42,977 nt of DNA from positions 1 to 42,977 of the forward strand of contig JAEUPD010000135.1 of NCBI GenBank assembly GCA_016788525.1. The letters run 5' to 3'. Below the pieces are notes generated by a model, which worked only from the letters and a program-made list of their open reading frames with translations, ran no database searches and was not told the origin of the DNA. The position numbers and the translations under genes were made by a program. The stretch is from Rubrivivax sp. (GTDB taxonomy: Bacteria > Pseudomonadota > Gammaproteobacteria > Burkholderiales > Burkholderiaceae_C). Shown here one piece after another: positions 1 through 8,635 of the stretch (the stretch's first letter is position 1; the number at the start of each line of letters is the position of its first letter).

Positions 1-559
1 GCGCAGCAAGGAAGTCACGGTCGGCGCCGACGAGGGCCTGCGCCCGGGCACCACCTACGAGGGCATCAAGGACATCCGCAGCGCCGTGCCTGGCGGCGTG
101 GTGACGGCCGGCAACGCCAGCCAGTTCAGCGACGGCGCCGGCGCCTGCGTGGTGGTGCACGAGAAGGTGGCCGAGAAGAAGGGGCTGAAGCCGCTGGGTC
201 GTTTCCTCGGCTTCGCCGTCGCCGGCTGCGAGCCCGACGAGATGGGCATCGGCCCGGTGTTTGCGGTGCCCAAGGTGCTGCAACGCCTGGGGCTGAAGGT
301 CGGCGACATCGACCTGTGGGAGCTGAACGAGGCGTTCGCGGTGCAGGTGCTGTATTGCGCCGACAAGCTGGGCATCCCGATGGATCGGCTCAACGTCAAT
401 GGCGGCGCCATCGCCATCGGGCACCCGTATGGTGTCAGCGGCCAGCGGCTGACAGGCCATGCGCTCATCGAAGGCAAGCGCCGCGGCGCCAAGCGGGTAT
501 GCGTCACCATGTGCATCGGCGGCGGCATGGGCGCCGCCGGCATCTTCGAAGTGCTCTGA
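1..559 (+). CDS. thiolase (acetyl-CoA C-acyltransferase), C-terminal part
   Basis: This is the 3' end of a thiolase that begins before the window; the frame is open from base 2. Thiolases cleave 3-ketoacyl-CoA with CoA in the last step of beta-oxidation, or run in reverse to condense acyl-CoAs. The C-terminal half is recognisable from NEAFA, then [14 protein letters not shown], which holds the active-site histidine, then [15 protein letters not shown], which holds the second catalytic cysteine. The N-terminal nucleophilic cysteine lies outside the window. Twenty-one bases separate its stop from the dehalogenase-like gene, so it is probably in one transcript with the acyl-CoA genes downstream. 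Substrate chain length cannot be read from the sequence. Confidence 0.93.
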   Translation, partial: RSKEVTVGADEGLRPGTTYEGIKDIRSAVPGGVVTAGNASQFSDGAGACVVVHEKVAEKKGLKPLGRFLGFAVAGCEPDEMGIGPVFAVPKVLQRLGLKVGDIDLWELNEAFAVQVLYCADKLGIPMDRLNVNGGAIAIGHPYGVSGQRLTGHALIEGKRRGAKRVCVTMCIGGGMGAAGIFEVL

Positions 560-580
560 CCTGCCCGCTGCGAGGCGGCG

Positions 581-1498
581 ATGGAGGTGCTGCGCACCCC
601 GCAGGAGCGATTTGACGCGCTGCCGGGTTTTTCCTATGCGCCGAAGTACATGCAGCAAGGCGACCTGCGCATGCACTTCGTCGACGAAGGTCCGCGCGAC
701 GCGGCGGTGACGGCGCTGTGCCTGCACGGCGAGCCGACCTGGGGCTACCTGTACTGCAAGATGCTGCCGGTGTTCACCGCGGCCGGGGTTCGCGTGGTGG
801 CGCCGGACTTCTTCGGCTTTGGCCGCAGCGACAAGCCGGTGGACGACGGCTGGTACAGCTTCGAGCGCCATCGCGACGCGATGCTCGCCTTCATCGATGC
901 GCTGGACCTGCGCAACATCCTGCTCGTCTGCCAGGACTGGGGCGGGCTGATTGGCCTGACGCTGCCGCTGGCCTACGAGCACGCAGGCGGCCCCCAGCGC
1001 TTCACGCGGCTGCTGGTGATGAACACGGGCCTGGGCACGGGCACCGTGACCGAGGGCTTCAAGGCCTGGCGCTCGTTCTGCAACGCCAACCCCGACCTCG
1101 CGGTGGGCAAGCTGATGAAGCGCGCCTGCCCGGCGCTCGATGAGGCCGAGGTCGCGGCCTACGACGCGCCGTTCCCCGACCAGCGCCACAAGGCCGGGGT
1201 GCGGGCCTTTCCGAACCTCGTGCCCGACCACGAGCATGCCCCGGGCGCGGCGATCAGCCGCGAGGCCGCCGCCTTCTGGCGCGACCGCTGGCAGGGCCAG
1301 AGCTTCATGGCCATCGGCATGCAGGACCCCGTGCTTGGCCCGCCGGCGATGCGCGCACTGCACCGGCTGATCCGCCATTGCCCGCCGCCGATGGAGGTGG
1401 CCGACGGCGGCCACTTCGTGCAGGAGGTGGGGGCGCCGATCGCCGAGGCGGCGCTGCGCCATTTCGGCCTCGCGGCACCTGCCTCGGCCGCGGGCTGA
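581..1498 (+). CDS. haloalkane dehalogenase, DhlA-like (HLD-I) alpha/beta hydrolase
   Basis: The 305-residue alpha/beta-hydrolase resembles Xanthobacter DhlA along its whole length (310 residues). Shared blocks include HGEPTWGYLY (residues 49-58), APDFFGFGRSDKPVD (74-88) and QDWGGLIGLTLP (118-129). The expected triad is present: nucleophile D119, acid D249 in GMQDPVLG, and base H278 in GGHFVQE. W120, next to the nucleophile, and W163 in FKAWRSF match the two halide-binding tryptophans of class I enzymes. The cap region is shorter than in DhlA and lacks its extra segment before the second tryptophan. The family hydrolyses carbon-halogen bonds to alcohols, but the neighbours are all acyl-CoA enzymes, so the natural substrate is uncertain. 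The ATG has only a weak purine stretch upstream. Confidence 0.85.
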   Translation: MEVLRTPQERFDALPGFSYAPKYMQQGDLRMHFVDEGPRDAAVTALCLHGEPTWGYLYCKMLPVFTAAGVRVVAPDFFGFGRSDKPVDDGWYSFERHRDAMLAFIDALDLRNILLVCQDWGGLIGLTLPLAYEHAGGPQRFTRLLVMNTGLGTGTVTEGFKAWRSFCNANPDLAVGKLMKRACPALDEAEVAAYDAPFPDQRHKAGVRAFPNLVPDHEHAPGAAISREAAAFWRDRWQGQSFMAIGMQDPVLGPPAMRALHRLIRHCPPPMEVADGGHFVQEVGAPIAEAALRHFGLAAPASAAG

Positions 1499-1533
1499 AG
1501 CCGACAACGAACCCCGGCCGATCGCCCGCGACC

Positions 1534-2001
1534 ATGCCGTTGATTTCGCTCGAAGACTGCCGGCGCGCCTTCTCGCTGGCGCCCCACGTGGCCGAACTCG
1601 GCATCGTGCCCGTCGAGGTGGGCGAAGGGCGCGTCACGAGCGAGCTGCGCATCGAACGCCGCCATCTGCAGCACAGCGGCGTGGTGCATGCCGGCGTGCT
1701 GGCGACGATGGCCGACCACACGATGGGCTTTGCCGCGCAGTCGGTGGCGCCCGAGGGGCTGCTCGTGCTGACGGCGGAACTCAAGTGCAGCCTGCTGCGT
1801 GGCGCACGCGGTGAGCGGCTGGAGTGCGAGGCACGGGTGCTCAAGCCCGGCCGCAGCCTCACCTTCACCGAAGCCGAGGTCTACGCCGTCGAAGGCGGCC
1901 GGCGCTCGCTGGTGTTCAAGGCCTCGGCCACCATGGCGCTGACGCCGATGCCGCCGGGCGTGAGCCTGCGCGCGGCGCCAGCAACCGCGGCGAACGGATA
2001 A
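1534..2001 (+). CDS. PaaI-type hotdog thioesterase
   Basis: A 155-residue single hotdog-fold protein. The segment HSGVVHAGVLATMADHTMGFAA (residues about 48-69) is the PaaI/YdiI-type thioesterase signature: HxGV followed by a catalytic acidic residue on the central helix. Such enzymes hydrolyse acyl-CoA thioesters, often to recover CoA. I start it at the ATG at 1534 because the frame further upstream overlaps the dehalogenase gene and gives Gly/Arg-rich sequence typical of a wrong-frame translation. It lies 35 bases after the dehalogenase and 10 bases before an acyl-CoA dehydrogenase, so it is probably part of the operon. A second protein of this type is encoded at 4916-5395; the two are not close copies. 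Confidence 0.85.
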   Translation: MPLISLEDCRRAFSLAPHVAELGIVPVEVGEGRVTSELRIERRHLQHSGVVHAGVLATMADHTMGFAAQSVAPEGLLVLTAELKCSLLRGARGERLECEARVLKPGRSLTFTEAEVYAVEGGRRSLVFKASATMALTPMPPGVSLRAAPATAANG

Positions 2002-2011
2002 GCCCGAGCCC

Positions 2012-3838
2012 ATGCGCGAGACCATCGACTTCCTGCTGCACGACTGGCTTCGCGTCACCGAGCTGACCTCGCGCGAGCGCTTTGCCGACCACTCGGCCGA
2101 GACCTTTGCTCAGGTGATCGACACCTGCGAGCGCATCGCGCGCGAGAGGTACGCGCCGTTCAACCGCCTTGTCGACACCGAGGAGCCGCGCTTCGATGGC
2201 GAGAAGGTCATCCTGCCGCGGGCCACGCACGAGGCCTGGGCGGCCTATGCCGACAGCGGCATGCTGGCCGCGGCGCAAGACTACGCGCTGGGCGGCATGC
2301 AGCTGCCCTACACCGTGGAGGCGGCGGCCGACGCGTTCTTCGCCAAGGCCTCGGTCAGCATCGGCGGCGGGCTGCTCACCCGCGGCAATGCGGGCCTGCT
2401 GATGGCGCATGGCACCGCGCGCCAGAAGCAGGTGTTCGCCGCCACCGAGTTCAGCGGCCGCTGGTCGGGCACGATGTGCCTCTCGGAGCCGCAGGCGGGC
2501 TCCAGCCTGTCGGACATCACGACCCGTGCGGAACCCGATGGCCAGGGCTTCGAGGCCGACCCGCTCGGCCCGCGCTTCCGCCTGCGCGGCAACAAGATGT
2601 GGATCTCGGCCGGCGAGCACGAGCTCACCGAGAACATCATCCACCTGGTGCTGGCGAAGATCCCGCGCGAAGACGGCACCCTGGTGCCGGGCACCAGGGG
2701 CATCTCGCTGTTCATCGTGCCCAAGAAGATGGTCGGCGCCGACGGGCAGCTCAGCGGCGAGCGCAACGACGTGGCGCTGGCGGGCCTGAACCACAAATGC
2801 GGCTGGCGCGGCACCACCAACACGCTGCTGAACTTCGGCGAGGGCCGGTTCCTGCCCGGCGGCAAGCCGGGTGCGGTCGGCTACCTCGTCGGCAAGCCCG
2901 GCGAGGGCCTGCGCTGCATGTTCCACATGATGAACGAGGCGCGCATCGGCGTGGGCCTGGCCGCCACGATGCTGGGCATGGCCGGCTACGAAGCCTCGCT
3001 GGAGTACGCGCGCAACCGGCCGCAGGGCCGACCGGTCGGCCCGGCGGGCAAGGACGCCAGCCAGCCGCAGGTGAGGCTCGTCGAGCATGCCGACATCAAG
3101 CGCATGCTGCTGGCGCAGAAGAGCTACAGCGAAGGCGCGCTGGCGCTCGAGCTGTACTGCGCGCGGCTGGTCGACGAGCACCACACCGGCGATGCCGAGG
3201 CGGCGAGAGAGGCTTCGCTGCTGCTCGAGGTGCTGACGCCGATCGCCAAGAGCTGGCCCAGCGAGTGGTGCCTGGAGGCCAATTCGCTGGCCATCCAGGT
3301 GCTGGGCGGCTACGGCTACACGCGTGACTTCCCCGTGGAGCAGTACTGGCGCGACAACCGCCTGAACATGATCCACGAGGGCACGCACGGCATCCAGGCG
3401 CTGGACCTGCTGGGCCGCAAGGTGGTGATGGATGGCGGCGCGGGCTTGAAGCTGCTGGCCGCGCGCATCAGCGCGACCGCCGAGCGCGCGGGCCAGGTGC
3501 ACGGGCTGGCCGAGCCGGCCAACGCGCTGGCCGGGGCACTGCGAAGGCTTGGCACGGCCACCCAGTCGGCCTGGGCCACCGGCAACCCCGAAGAGGCACT
3601 GGCCAACGCCACGCCGTACCTGCAGGCCTTCGGCCACGTGGTCCTGGCGTGGATCTGGCTCGACCTGGCGCTGGCCGCCGACCTGAGCGCGTCGCCGGGC
3701 CGCGCGGCGCTGAAGCCGGGCAAACTTGCGGCCATGCGCTACTTCTTCGCCTACGAGGTGCCGAAGATCGACGCCTGGCTGGGCGTCGTCGCGCGGCGCG
3801 AGCCGCTCACGCGCGAGATGCGCGACGAGTGGTTCTGA
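2012..3838 (+). CDS. acyl-CoA dehydrogenase, long form with C-terminal extension
   Basis: A 608-residue FAD-dependent acyl-CoA dehydrogenase, which makes the 2,3-enoyl-CoA in the first step of beta-oxidation. The FAD-binding block MCLSEPQAGSSLSDITTRA lies near residue 160, the middle domain has GNKMWISAGEH, and the catalytic glutamate is in IHEGTHGIQALDLLGRK near residue 455. About 140 residues follow the core, as in the roughly 600-residue subfamily with the extra C-terminal acyl-CoA-dehydrogenase-like domain. Many Burkholderiales and Pseudomonas beta-oxidation enzymes belong to this group. The start at 2012 is 10 bases past the thioesterase stop. Electrons would pass to electron-transfer flavoprotein encoded elsewhere. 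Chain-length preference cannot be read from the sequence. Confidence 0.93.
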   Translation: MRETIDFLLHDWLRVTELTSRERFADHSAETFAQVIDTCERIARERYAPFNRLVDTEEPRFDGEKVILPRATHEAWAAYADSGMLAAAQDYALGGMQLPYTVEAAADAFFAKASVSIGGGLLTRGNAGLLMAHGTARQKQVFAATEFSGRWSGTMCLSEPQAGSSLSDITTRAEPDGQGFEADPLGPRFRLRGNKMWISAGEHELTENIIHLVLAKIPREDGTLVPGTRGISLFIVPKKMVGADGQLSGERNDVALAGLNHKCGWRGTTNTLLNFGEGRFLPGGKPGAVGYLVGKPGEGLRCMFHMMNEARIGVGLAATMLGMAGYEASLEYARNRPQGRPVGPAGKDASQPQVRLVEHADIKRMLLAQKSYSEGALALELYCARLVDEHHTGDAEAAREASLLLEVLTPIAKSWPSEWCLEANSLAIQVLGGYGYTRDFPVEQYWRDNRLNMIHEGTHGIQALDLLGRKVVMDGGAGLKLLAARISATAERAGQVHGLAEPANALAGALRRLGTATQSAWATGNPEEALANATPYLQAFGHVVLAWIWLDLALAADLSASPGRAALKPGKLAAMRYFFAYEVPKIDAWLGVVARREPLTREMRDEWF

Positions 3839-3866
3839 ACTCCGCCTTCTGGCCGCACGCACGCAC

Positions 3867-4061
3867 ATGGCACTGTCCAGCAAGCAGTTCGAGGCACTGA
3901 CCTGGGTGTTGATCGGCAGCGGCCTGCTGCTGCTGTGCCTGGGCTACTTCGCGCGCCGCAGCGGCGCCGCGTGGCTCGGCCTGGGCCTTGCAGCCGCCGG
4001 GGCCGCCGACGCCGCGGCCGGCCTCGCGCTGCTATGGTGGCGCTCTCGCCGGCCGGATTGA
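3867..4061 (+). CDS. small two-helix membrane protein, unknown function
   Basis: A short gene for 64 residues, beginning MALSSKQFEALTWVLIG. It has two hydrophobic stretches, about residues 10-26 and 32-55, separated by a basic turn (ARRSG), and ends in WWRSRRPD. This pattern fits a small inner-membrane hairpin protein with both ends in the cytoplasm. I see no enzyme motif and no clear ribosome binding site; the start is the first ATG in frame outside the preceding gene. It sits between the long acyl-CoA dehydrogenase and an SDR on the same strand. Codon use is GC3-rich like its neighbours, which supports coding. Function unknown. Confidence 0.55.
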   Translation: MALSSKQFEALTWVLIGSGLLLLCLGYFARRSGAAWLGLGLAAAGAADAAAGLALLWWRSRRPD

Positions 4062-4104
4062 CGCCGGCCATCGACCCGCACACCCAACTCCAAGGAGACC
4101 GATC

Positions 4105-4896
4105 ATGAGCACCCCGGTGACCCGACTCTTCGACCTCACGGGCCAGGTGGCCCTGGTGACCGGCGGCTCGCGCGGGCTGGGCTTGCAGATCGCCGAGGCG
4201 CTGGGGGAAGCCGGCGCGAAGATCATGCTCACCTCGCGCAAGGCGGCCGATCTCGAGGAGGCGGCGGCCGACCTGGCTGCCAAGGGCATCGACGCGCGCT
4301 GGATCGCCGCCGACGCGGCCGACCCGGAAGGCGTGAAGAAGGTGGTGGCCGAGACGATGCAGCGCCTGGGCCACATCGACATCCTGGTCAACAACGCCGG
4401 CGCCACCTGGGGCGCGCCGGCCGAAGACTACCCGCTGGAGGCCTGGGACAAGGTGATGAACCTGAACATCCGCAGCATGTTCCTGTTCAGCCAGGCGGTG
4501 GGCAAGGCGAGCATGGTGCCGCGCAAGCGCGGGCGCATCATCAACGTGGCCAGCATCGCCGGCCTGGGCGGCAGCATGAACGTCGAGTTCATCGCCTACG
4601 GCGCCAGCAAGGGTGCGGCGGTGAACTTCACGCGCACGCTGGCCGGCGAGTGGGGCGAGCACGGCATCACCGTCAATGCGCTGGCGCCGGGATTCTTCCC
4701 GAGCAAGATGACGCGTGGCACGCTGCAGGCGCTGGGTGCGGACAAGCTCGCCGCGGGTGCACCGCTGAAGCGCATCGGCGACGACGACGACCTGAAGGGC
4801 GCCGCGCTGCTGTTTGCCAGCCAGGCCGGCAAGCACATCACCGGGCAGATTCTGGCCGTGGATGGCGGCGTGTCGTGCGTGCACGCGGGCGGCTGA
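4105..4896 (+). CDS. short-chain dehydrogenase/reductase (SDR)
   Basis: A classical SDR of 263 residues. The NAD(P)-binding motif is TGGSRGLG (residues 19-26), the structural motif is NNAG (96-99), and the catalytic set is S150, Y165 and K169 in YGASK. The C-terminal GQILAVDGGVS is typical of FabG-like reductases and 3-hydroxyacyl-CoA dehydrogenases. A good ribosome binding site (AAGGAGA at 4092-4098) stands just before the ATG. In this cluster of thiolase, acyl-CoA dehydrogenases and thioesterases it could oxidise a 3-hydroxyacyl-CoA, but SDR substrate cannot be told from sequence. Gluconate 5-dehydrogenase-like enzymes share this architecture. Confidence 0.9.
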   Translation: MSTPVTRLFDLTGQVALVTGGSRGLGLQIAEALGEAGAKIMLTSRKAADLEEAAADLAAKGIDARWIAADAADPEGVKKVVAETMQRLGHIDILVNNAGATWGAPAEDYPLEAWDKVMNLNIRSMFLFSQAVGKASMVPRKRGRIINVASIAGLGGSMNVEFIAYGASKGAAVNFTRTLAGEWGEHGITVNALAPGFFPSKMTRGTLQALGADKLAAGAPLKRIGDDDDLKGAALLFASQAGKHITGQILAVDGGVSCVHAGG

Positions 4897-4915
4897 GGCC
4901 CAGGCCGGACCAGCG

Positions 4916-5395
4916 GTGAGCGGCACGTCGGCCCACCCGCGCCGGCGGCGGCAGGGGCCGCTGCACTTTCCGGCGCGCATCCCGTTCGTCGAGGAGCTCG
5001 GGCTCGAGTTGTGGCACGCCGGCGATGGCGCGAGCGAGCTGCGCATCACCCTGGACGAGGCGCACTGCAACAGCTGGCAGGTCGCGCATGGCGGCGTGGT
5101 CATGACGTTGCTGGACGTGGCCATGGCGCAGGCCGCGCGCACGATGCACCGCGCCGGCGAGAAGCTCGGGCCCGGCGTGGCGACGATCGAGATGAAGACG
5201 ACCTTCGTGCGCCCGGCTGCGGGGCACCTGGTGGCGCGCGGCCGGCTGCTGCACCGCACGCCCACGATGGCATTCTGCGAGGCCAGCGTGTTCGACGAAG
5301 CCCAGCGCCTGTGCGCGCACAGCACCGGCACATTCAAGTACATCCGGGCGCCGGGCAACCAGCCCGCGCCGGCCGGTGGCGAGGCAACCGGGTGA
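4916..5395 (+). CDS. PaaI/YbgC-like hotdog thioesterase
   Basis: A 159-residue hotdog-fold protein, with a probable GTG start at 4916, 19 bases after the SDR stop. The core is SWQVAHGGVVMTLLDVAMAQ (about residues 53-72), which carries the HGG motif and the acidic helix residue of PaaI-like acyl-CoA thioesterases. The final strand includes STGTFKYI. An in-frame extension further upstream would overlap the SDR and reads as low-complexity Arg/Pro/Ala, so I rejected it. Its last four bases overlap the GTG of the next gene (GTGA), which indicates translational coupling. It probably hydrolyses acyl-CoA intermediates of the pathway encoded around it. Confidence 0.85.
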   Translation: MSGTSAHPRRRRQGPLHFPARIPFVEELGLELWHAGDGASELRITLDEAHCNSWQVAHGGVVMTLLDVAMAQAARTMHRAGEKLGPGVATIEMKTTFVRPAAGHLVARGRLLHRTPTMAFCEASVFDEAQRLCAHSTGTFKYIRAPGNQPAPAGGEATG

Positions 5396-5853
5396 TCTGG
5401 ACCTGGGCGCGCTGGCCGGCGCTGCGGGTCGACGATCTGTACGACGCGCTGGCATTGCGCGCCGAGGTGTTCGTGCTGGAGCAGGGCTGCGCGTTCGTCG
5501 ACCCCGACGGCGCCGACCGGCAGTCGGCCCACTTGCTCGGGCGCAATGAGGTGGGCGATCTGCTGGCCTACCTTCGCGTGGTGGATCCCGGCATCAAGTA
5601 CCCCGAACCGGCCATCGGCCGTGTCGTCACCGCGCCGGCGGTGCGTGGCACGGGGCTCGGCCGCGCGCTGATGGCCGAGGGGCTGCAGCGCTGCGAACAG
5701 GCGTGGCCGGGGTGCGCCATCGCGCTGGGTGCCCAGGCGCACCTGGAGCGCTTCTACGGCAGCCTGGGCTTTGCTCGTCGCGGCGAGGCCTACGTGGAGG
5801 ACGGGATTCCGCACGTGCACATGCTCCGCGTGGAGCAACGGAGGGCGTCATGA
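5392..5853 (+). CDS. ElaA-family GNAT acetyltransferase
   Basis: A 153-residue GNAT-fold protein of the ElaA type. The family-typical start region is present (LRAEVFVLEQGCAFVDPDGAD), followed by the acetyl-CoA pyrophosphate loop VRGTGLGRALM and the late FYGSLGF block. The GTG start at 5392 overlaps the stop of the thioesterase gene (GTGA), and its own stop overlaps the ATG of the next gene (ATGA at 5850-5853), so the three genes are coupled. GNAT enzymes transfer acetyl from acetyl-CoA to amines. The ElaA substrate is not known, and the link to the acyl-CoA genes here is positional only. Confidence 0.85.
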   Translation: MIWTWARWPALRVDDLYDALALRAEVFVLEQGCAFVDPDGADRQSAHLLGRNEVGDLLAYLRVVDPGIKYPEPAIGRVVTAPAVRGTGLGRALMAEGLQRCEQAWPGCAIALGAQAHLERFYGSLGFARRGEAYVEDGIPHVHMLRVEQRRAS

Positions 5854-7532
5854 AGGGCTTTGCCACGCACGAGGTGTTCAACCAGGCCGAGCCGCTGGCC
5901 GGCGTGAACCTGTTCCGCATCAACCGGCCGCTGCGCGACGCGCTGACGAAGCTCGTGCCGGCGCTGCCCACCGAGCGCCTCGATGCGCTGGGCGCCGAGA
6001 TGGGCAGCGCGGCGATGCAGCGCCATGCGCGGCTGGCCAACGAGCACGCGCCGGTGCTGCATGCGCACGACCGCGTCGGCCGGCGCGTGGACGTGGTGGA
6101 GTTCCACCCGAGCTACCACGCGTTGCTGGGTGCCGCGCTGCGCCACGGGCTGCACGGCGCGCCCTGGGCGGCGGGGGTGGCCGGGACCCAGGGCGAGCGC
6201 TCGCCGCACGTCGAGCGCGCCGCCGGCTTCATGCTCTTCACCGAGGCCGAGCCCTCGGTGCTGTGCCCGGTGTCGATGACCTACGCCGTGACTCCCGCGC
6301 TGCGCGCCAACGCGGCGCTGCACGCCACGTGGGGCGGCCGGCTGGCCGGCCGCGACTACGACGAGCGCTTCGTGCCGGGCACCACCAAGCGCGCGGTGAC
6401 GATGGGCATGGGCATGACCGAGAAGCAAGGCGGCTCGGACGTGCGTGCCAACACGACCAAAGCGGTGGCCGACGGCGACGACGCCTGGGGCCGGCGCTTC
6501 CGCATCACCGGCCACAAGTGGTTCATGTCCGCGCCGATGTGCGACGCGTTCCTCGTCCTCGCCCAGTCGCCGGGCGGGCTGAGCTGCTTCTTCCTGCCGC
6601 GTTTCCTGCCCGATGGCAGTGTGAACCCGCTGCATGTGCAGCGGCTCAAGCACAAGCTGGGCAACCACGCCAACGCCAGCAGCGAGGTGGAGTTCTTCAA
6701 CGCCGCGGCGTGGCTGGTGGGCGAAGAGGGCCGCGGCGTGCCGCAGATCCTGGCCATGGGCGCGCTGACGCGGCTGGACTGCGCGCTGGGCACCGCGGGG
6801 CTGATGCGGCAGGCGCTGTCGATCGCGCTGCACCACACGGCGCAGCGGCACGCCTTCGGCAAGCCGCTGGTGGCGCAGCCGCTGATGAAGAATGTGCTGG
6901 CCGACCTGGCGCTGGAAAGCGAGGCCGCCACGCTGCTGGCGCTGCGCCTGGCGCTGGCCGTGGACCGCACCGAACACGACCCGGCCGACGTGCACGAACA
7001 GGTGATGCGCCGCGTGCTGACCCCGGTGGCCAAGTTCTGGGTCTGCAAGCGCGGCAGCCACTTCGGCCAGGAGGCGATGGAGTGCCTGGGCGGCAACGGC
7101 TACGTCGAGGCCGCCGGCGAGGGCGTGATGGCGCGCATCTACCGCGAGATGCCGCTGAACAGCATCTGGGAGGGCGCGGGCAACATCATGGCGCTGGACC
7201 TGCAGCGCGCGCTGCGCGGCGCCGATGTCGCACCCGCGTTCGAGCACGAGATGCGCGCGGCGCGCGGCGCCAGCCCGTCGCTGGACCGGGCCACGGCGCG
7301 GGTGCTTGCCGCGCTGGACGCCGGTGTGCCCGAGGCGCAAAGCCGCATCCTGGCGCGCGACACGGCGCTGGTGCTGCAGGCGGCACTGCTGCACCGCATC
7401 TCGCCGCGGGCCGTGTTCGAGGCGTTCTGCGCCTCGCGGCTGGAGGCGTCGTGCGATGTGTTCGGCGCGCTCGATGCACGTGCCGACCTCGATGCGATCG
7501 TTGAACGCGCGATGCCGGCGGAGGTGGCCTGA
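5850..7532 (+). CDS. AidB-like acyl-CoA dehydrogenase
   Basis: The 560-residue protein aligns with E. coli AidB over its full length. Shared features are the start THEVFNQAEPLAGVNLF, the FAD/substrate block GMGMTEKQGGSDVRANTT, the middle-domain HKWFMSAPMCDAFLVLAQ, and the C-terminal REMPLNSIWEGAGNIM with the active-site glutamate position. AidB in E. coli is an adaptive-response flavoprotein that binds DNA and has weak isovaleryl-CoA dehydrogenase activity. In an acyl-CoA cluster like this, a real dehydrogenase role is at least as likely as DNA protection. The ATG overlaps the stop of the acetyltransferase gene. About 75 bases separate it from the following SDR gene. Confidence 0.9.
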   Translation: MKGFATHEVFNQAEPLAGVNLFRINRPLRDALTKLVPALPTERLDALGAEMGSAAMQRHARLANEHAPVLHAHDRVGRRVDVVEFHPSYHALLGAALRHGLHGAPWAAGVAGTQGERSPHVERAAGFMLFTEAEPSVLCPVSMTYAVTPALRANAALHATWGGRLAGRDYDERFVPGTTKRAVTMGMGMTEKQGGSDVRANTTKAVADGDDAWGRRFRITGHKWFMSAPMCDAFLVLAQSPGGLSCFFLPRFLPDGSVNPLHVQRLKHKLGNHANASSEVEFFNAAAWLVGEEGRGVPQILAMGALTRLDCALGTAGLMRQALSIALHHTAQRHAFGKPLVAQPLMKNVLADLALESEAATLLALRLALAVDRTEHDPADVHEQVMRRVLTPVAKFWVCKRGSHFGQEAMECLGGNGYVEAAGEGVMARIYREMPLNSIWEGAGNIMALDLQRALRGADVAPAFEHEMRAARGASPSLDRATARVLAALDAGVPEAQSRILARDTALVLQAALLHRISPRAVFEAFCASRLEASCDVFGALDARADLDAIVERAMPAEVA

Positions 7533-7608
7533 AGCGCGCGGCGCAGCGCGGCAGGGCCCCGGCGGTTGTGCCGAAGTCACCAACCCAGCAACCCAGGAGA
7601 CAAGCGAG

Positions 7609-8517
7609 ATGAGTGGTGGACCGAAAGCCGGCGGCGTGGCCGTCATCACGGGGGCGGCGTCGGGCTTCGGCCTGCAGGCCAGCCGCATCGCGGCGCAGCG
7701 CGGCATGAAGGTGGTGATGGCCGATGTGCAGGCCGATGCGCTGGCCATCAGCCAGCACGAGGTGGAAGGCCTGGGCGCGCAGGTGCTGCCGTTCCAGCTG
7801 GACATCTCCAAGGCAGAGCAGGTGCAGGCGCTGGCCGACGCGACGCTGAAGCGATTCGGCGTGCCCAGCTTCGTGTTCAACAACGCCGGTGTCGGCGCCG
7901 GCGGCCTCGTCTGGGAGAACACGCTGCGCGACTGGGAGTGGGTGTTGGGCGTCAACGTCTGGGGCGTGGTGCATGGTGTGCGCACCTTCACGCCGTTGAT
8001 GCTCGAGGCCGCGAAGCGTGACCCCGCCTGGCACGGCCACATCGTCAACACCGCGAGCATGGCGGGGCTGCTGAACCCGCCCAACATGGGTGTCTACAAC
8101 GTCAGCAAGCACGCGGTGGTGTCGCTGTCGGAGACGCTGTACCAGGACCTCGCGCTCGTCACCGACCAGGTGCACGCGCATGTGCTGTGCCCGTTCTTCG
8201 TGCCCACCGGCATCCACCACAGCCACCGCAACCGGCCGGCCGAGCTGGCCGCCGCCAAGCCCACCAAGAGCCAGCTGATCGGCCAGGCGATGAGCGAGAA
8301 GGCGGTGACCAGCGGCAAGGTGACTGCCGCCGACGTGGCGGCCAAGGTGTTCGACGCGATGGACGCGCAGCGCTTCTACATCTACAGCCACCCCAGGAGC
8401 CTGGCCACGGTGCAGACGCGGCTGGAGGACATCATGACGCCGCGCAACCCGAGCGACCCGTTCCAGGACCGGCCCGAGGTGGGGCAGCAGTTGCGCGCGG
8501 CGCTGCGGGCCGGGTAA
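7609..8517 (+). CDS. short-chain dehydrogenase/reductase (SDR)
   Basis: A 302-residue SDR, longer than the classical 250. It has the cofactor motif TGAASGFG (residues 14-21), NNAG (91-94) and the catalytic set S150, Y163 and K167 (YNVSK). The C-terminal part after the catalytic lysine is extended (SHPRSLATVQTRLEDI), as in the SDRs often found beside acyl-CoA genes in actinobacteria and Burkholderiales. The ATG at 7609 follows CAGGAGAC at 7594-7601. The frame is open far upstream, but that part overlaps the AidB-like gene and reads as Arg-rich shadow. It is the last gene of the + strand cluster and is followed by a strong hairpin. Confidence 0.88.
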   Translation: MSGGPKAGGVAVITGAASGFGLQASRIAAQRGMKVVMADVQADALAISQHEVEGLGAQVLPFQLDISKAEQVQALADATLKRFGVPSFVFNNAGVGAGGLVWENTLRDWEWVLGVNVWGVVHGVRTFTPLMLEAAKRDPAWHGHIVNTASMAGLLNPPNMGVYNVSKHAVVSLSETLYQDLALVTDQVHAHVLCPFFVPTGIHHSHRNRPAELAAAKPTKSQLIGQAMSEKAVTSGKVTAADVAAKVFDAMDAQRFYIYSHPRSLATVQTRLEDIMTPRNPSDPFQDRPEVGQQLRAALRAG

Positions 8518-8535
8518 GGGTGGGCCGCGCGCCGC

Positions 8536-8596
8536 GGGCCTGCGCGAGCCCTCACACGGGTCCTCGCGCAGGCCCTCTCCAGCGAGCGTGAGAGGG
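8536..8596. terminator. hairpins between convergent genes
   Basis: Two adjacent inverted repeats lie between the converging SDR and DUF1223 genes. The first pairs 8536-8548 with 8563-8575 (13 bp, GGGCCTGCGCGAG arm). The second pairs CCCTCTC (8573-8579) with GAGAGGG (8590-8596). They share bases 8573-8575, so they are partly exclusive. There is no T tract on either strand, so this is at best a bidirectional transcription stop of weak intrinsic type, or a dispersed palindromic repeat of the kind common in GC-rich Burkholderiales. Confidence 0.45.
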
Positions 8597-8635
8597 GGCA
8601 AGGCGCAGTGCCGGTCGAGCGAACGCCGCGGCGCT

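Noticed and set aside
5790..8087. A 765-codon open frame antisense to the AidB-like and SDR genes
   Set aside because: Same shadow effect; no recognisable motif.
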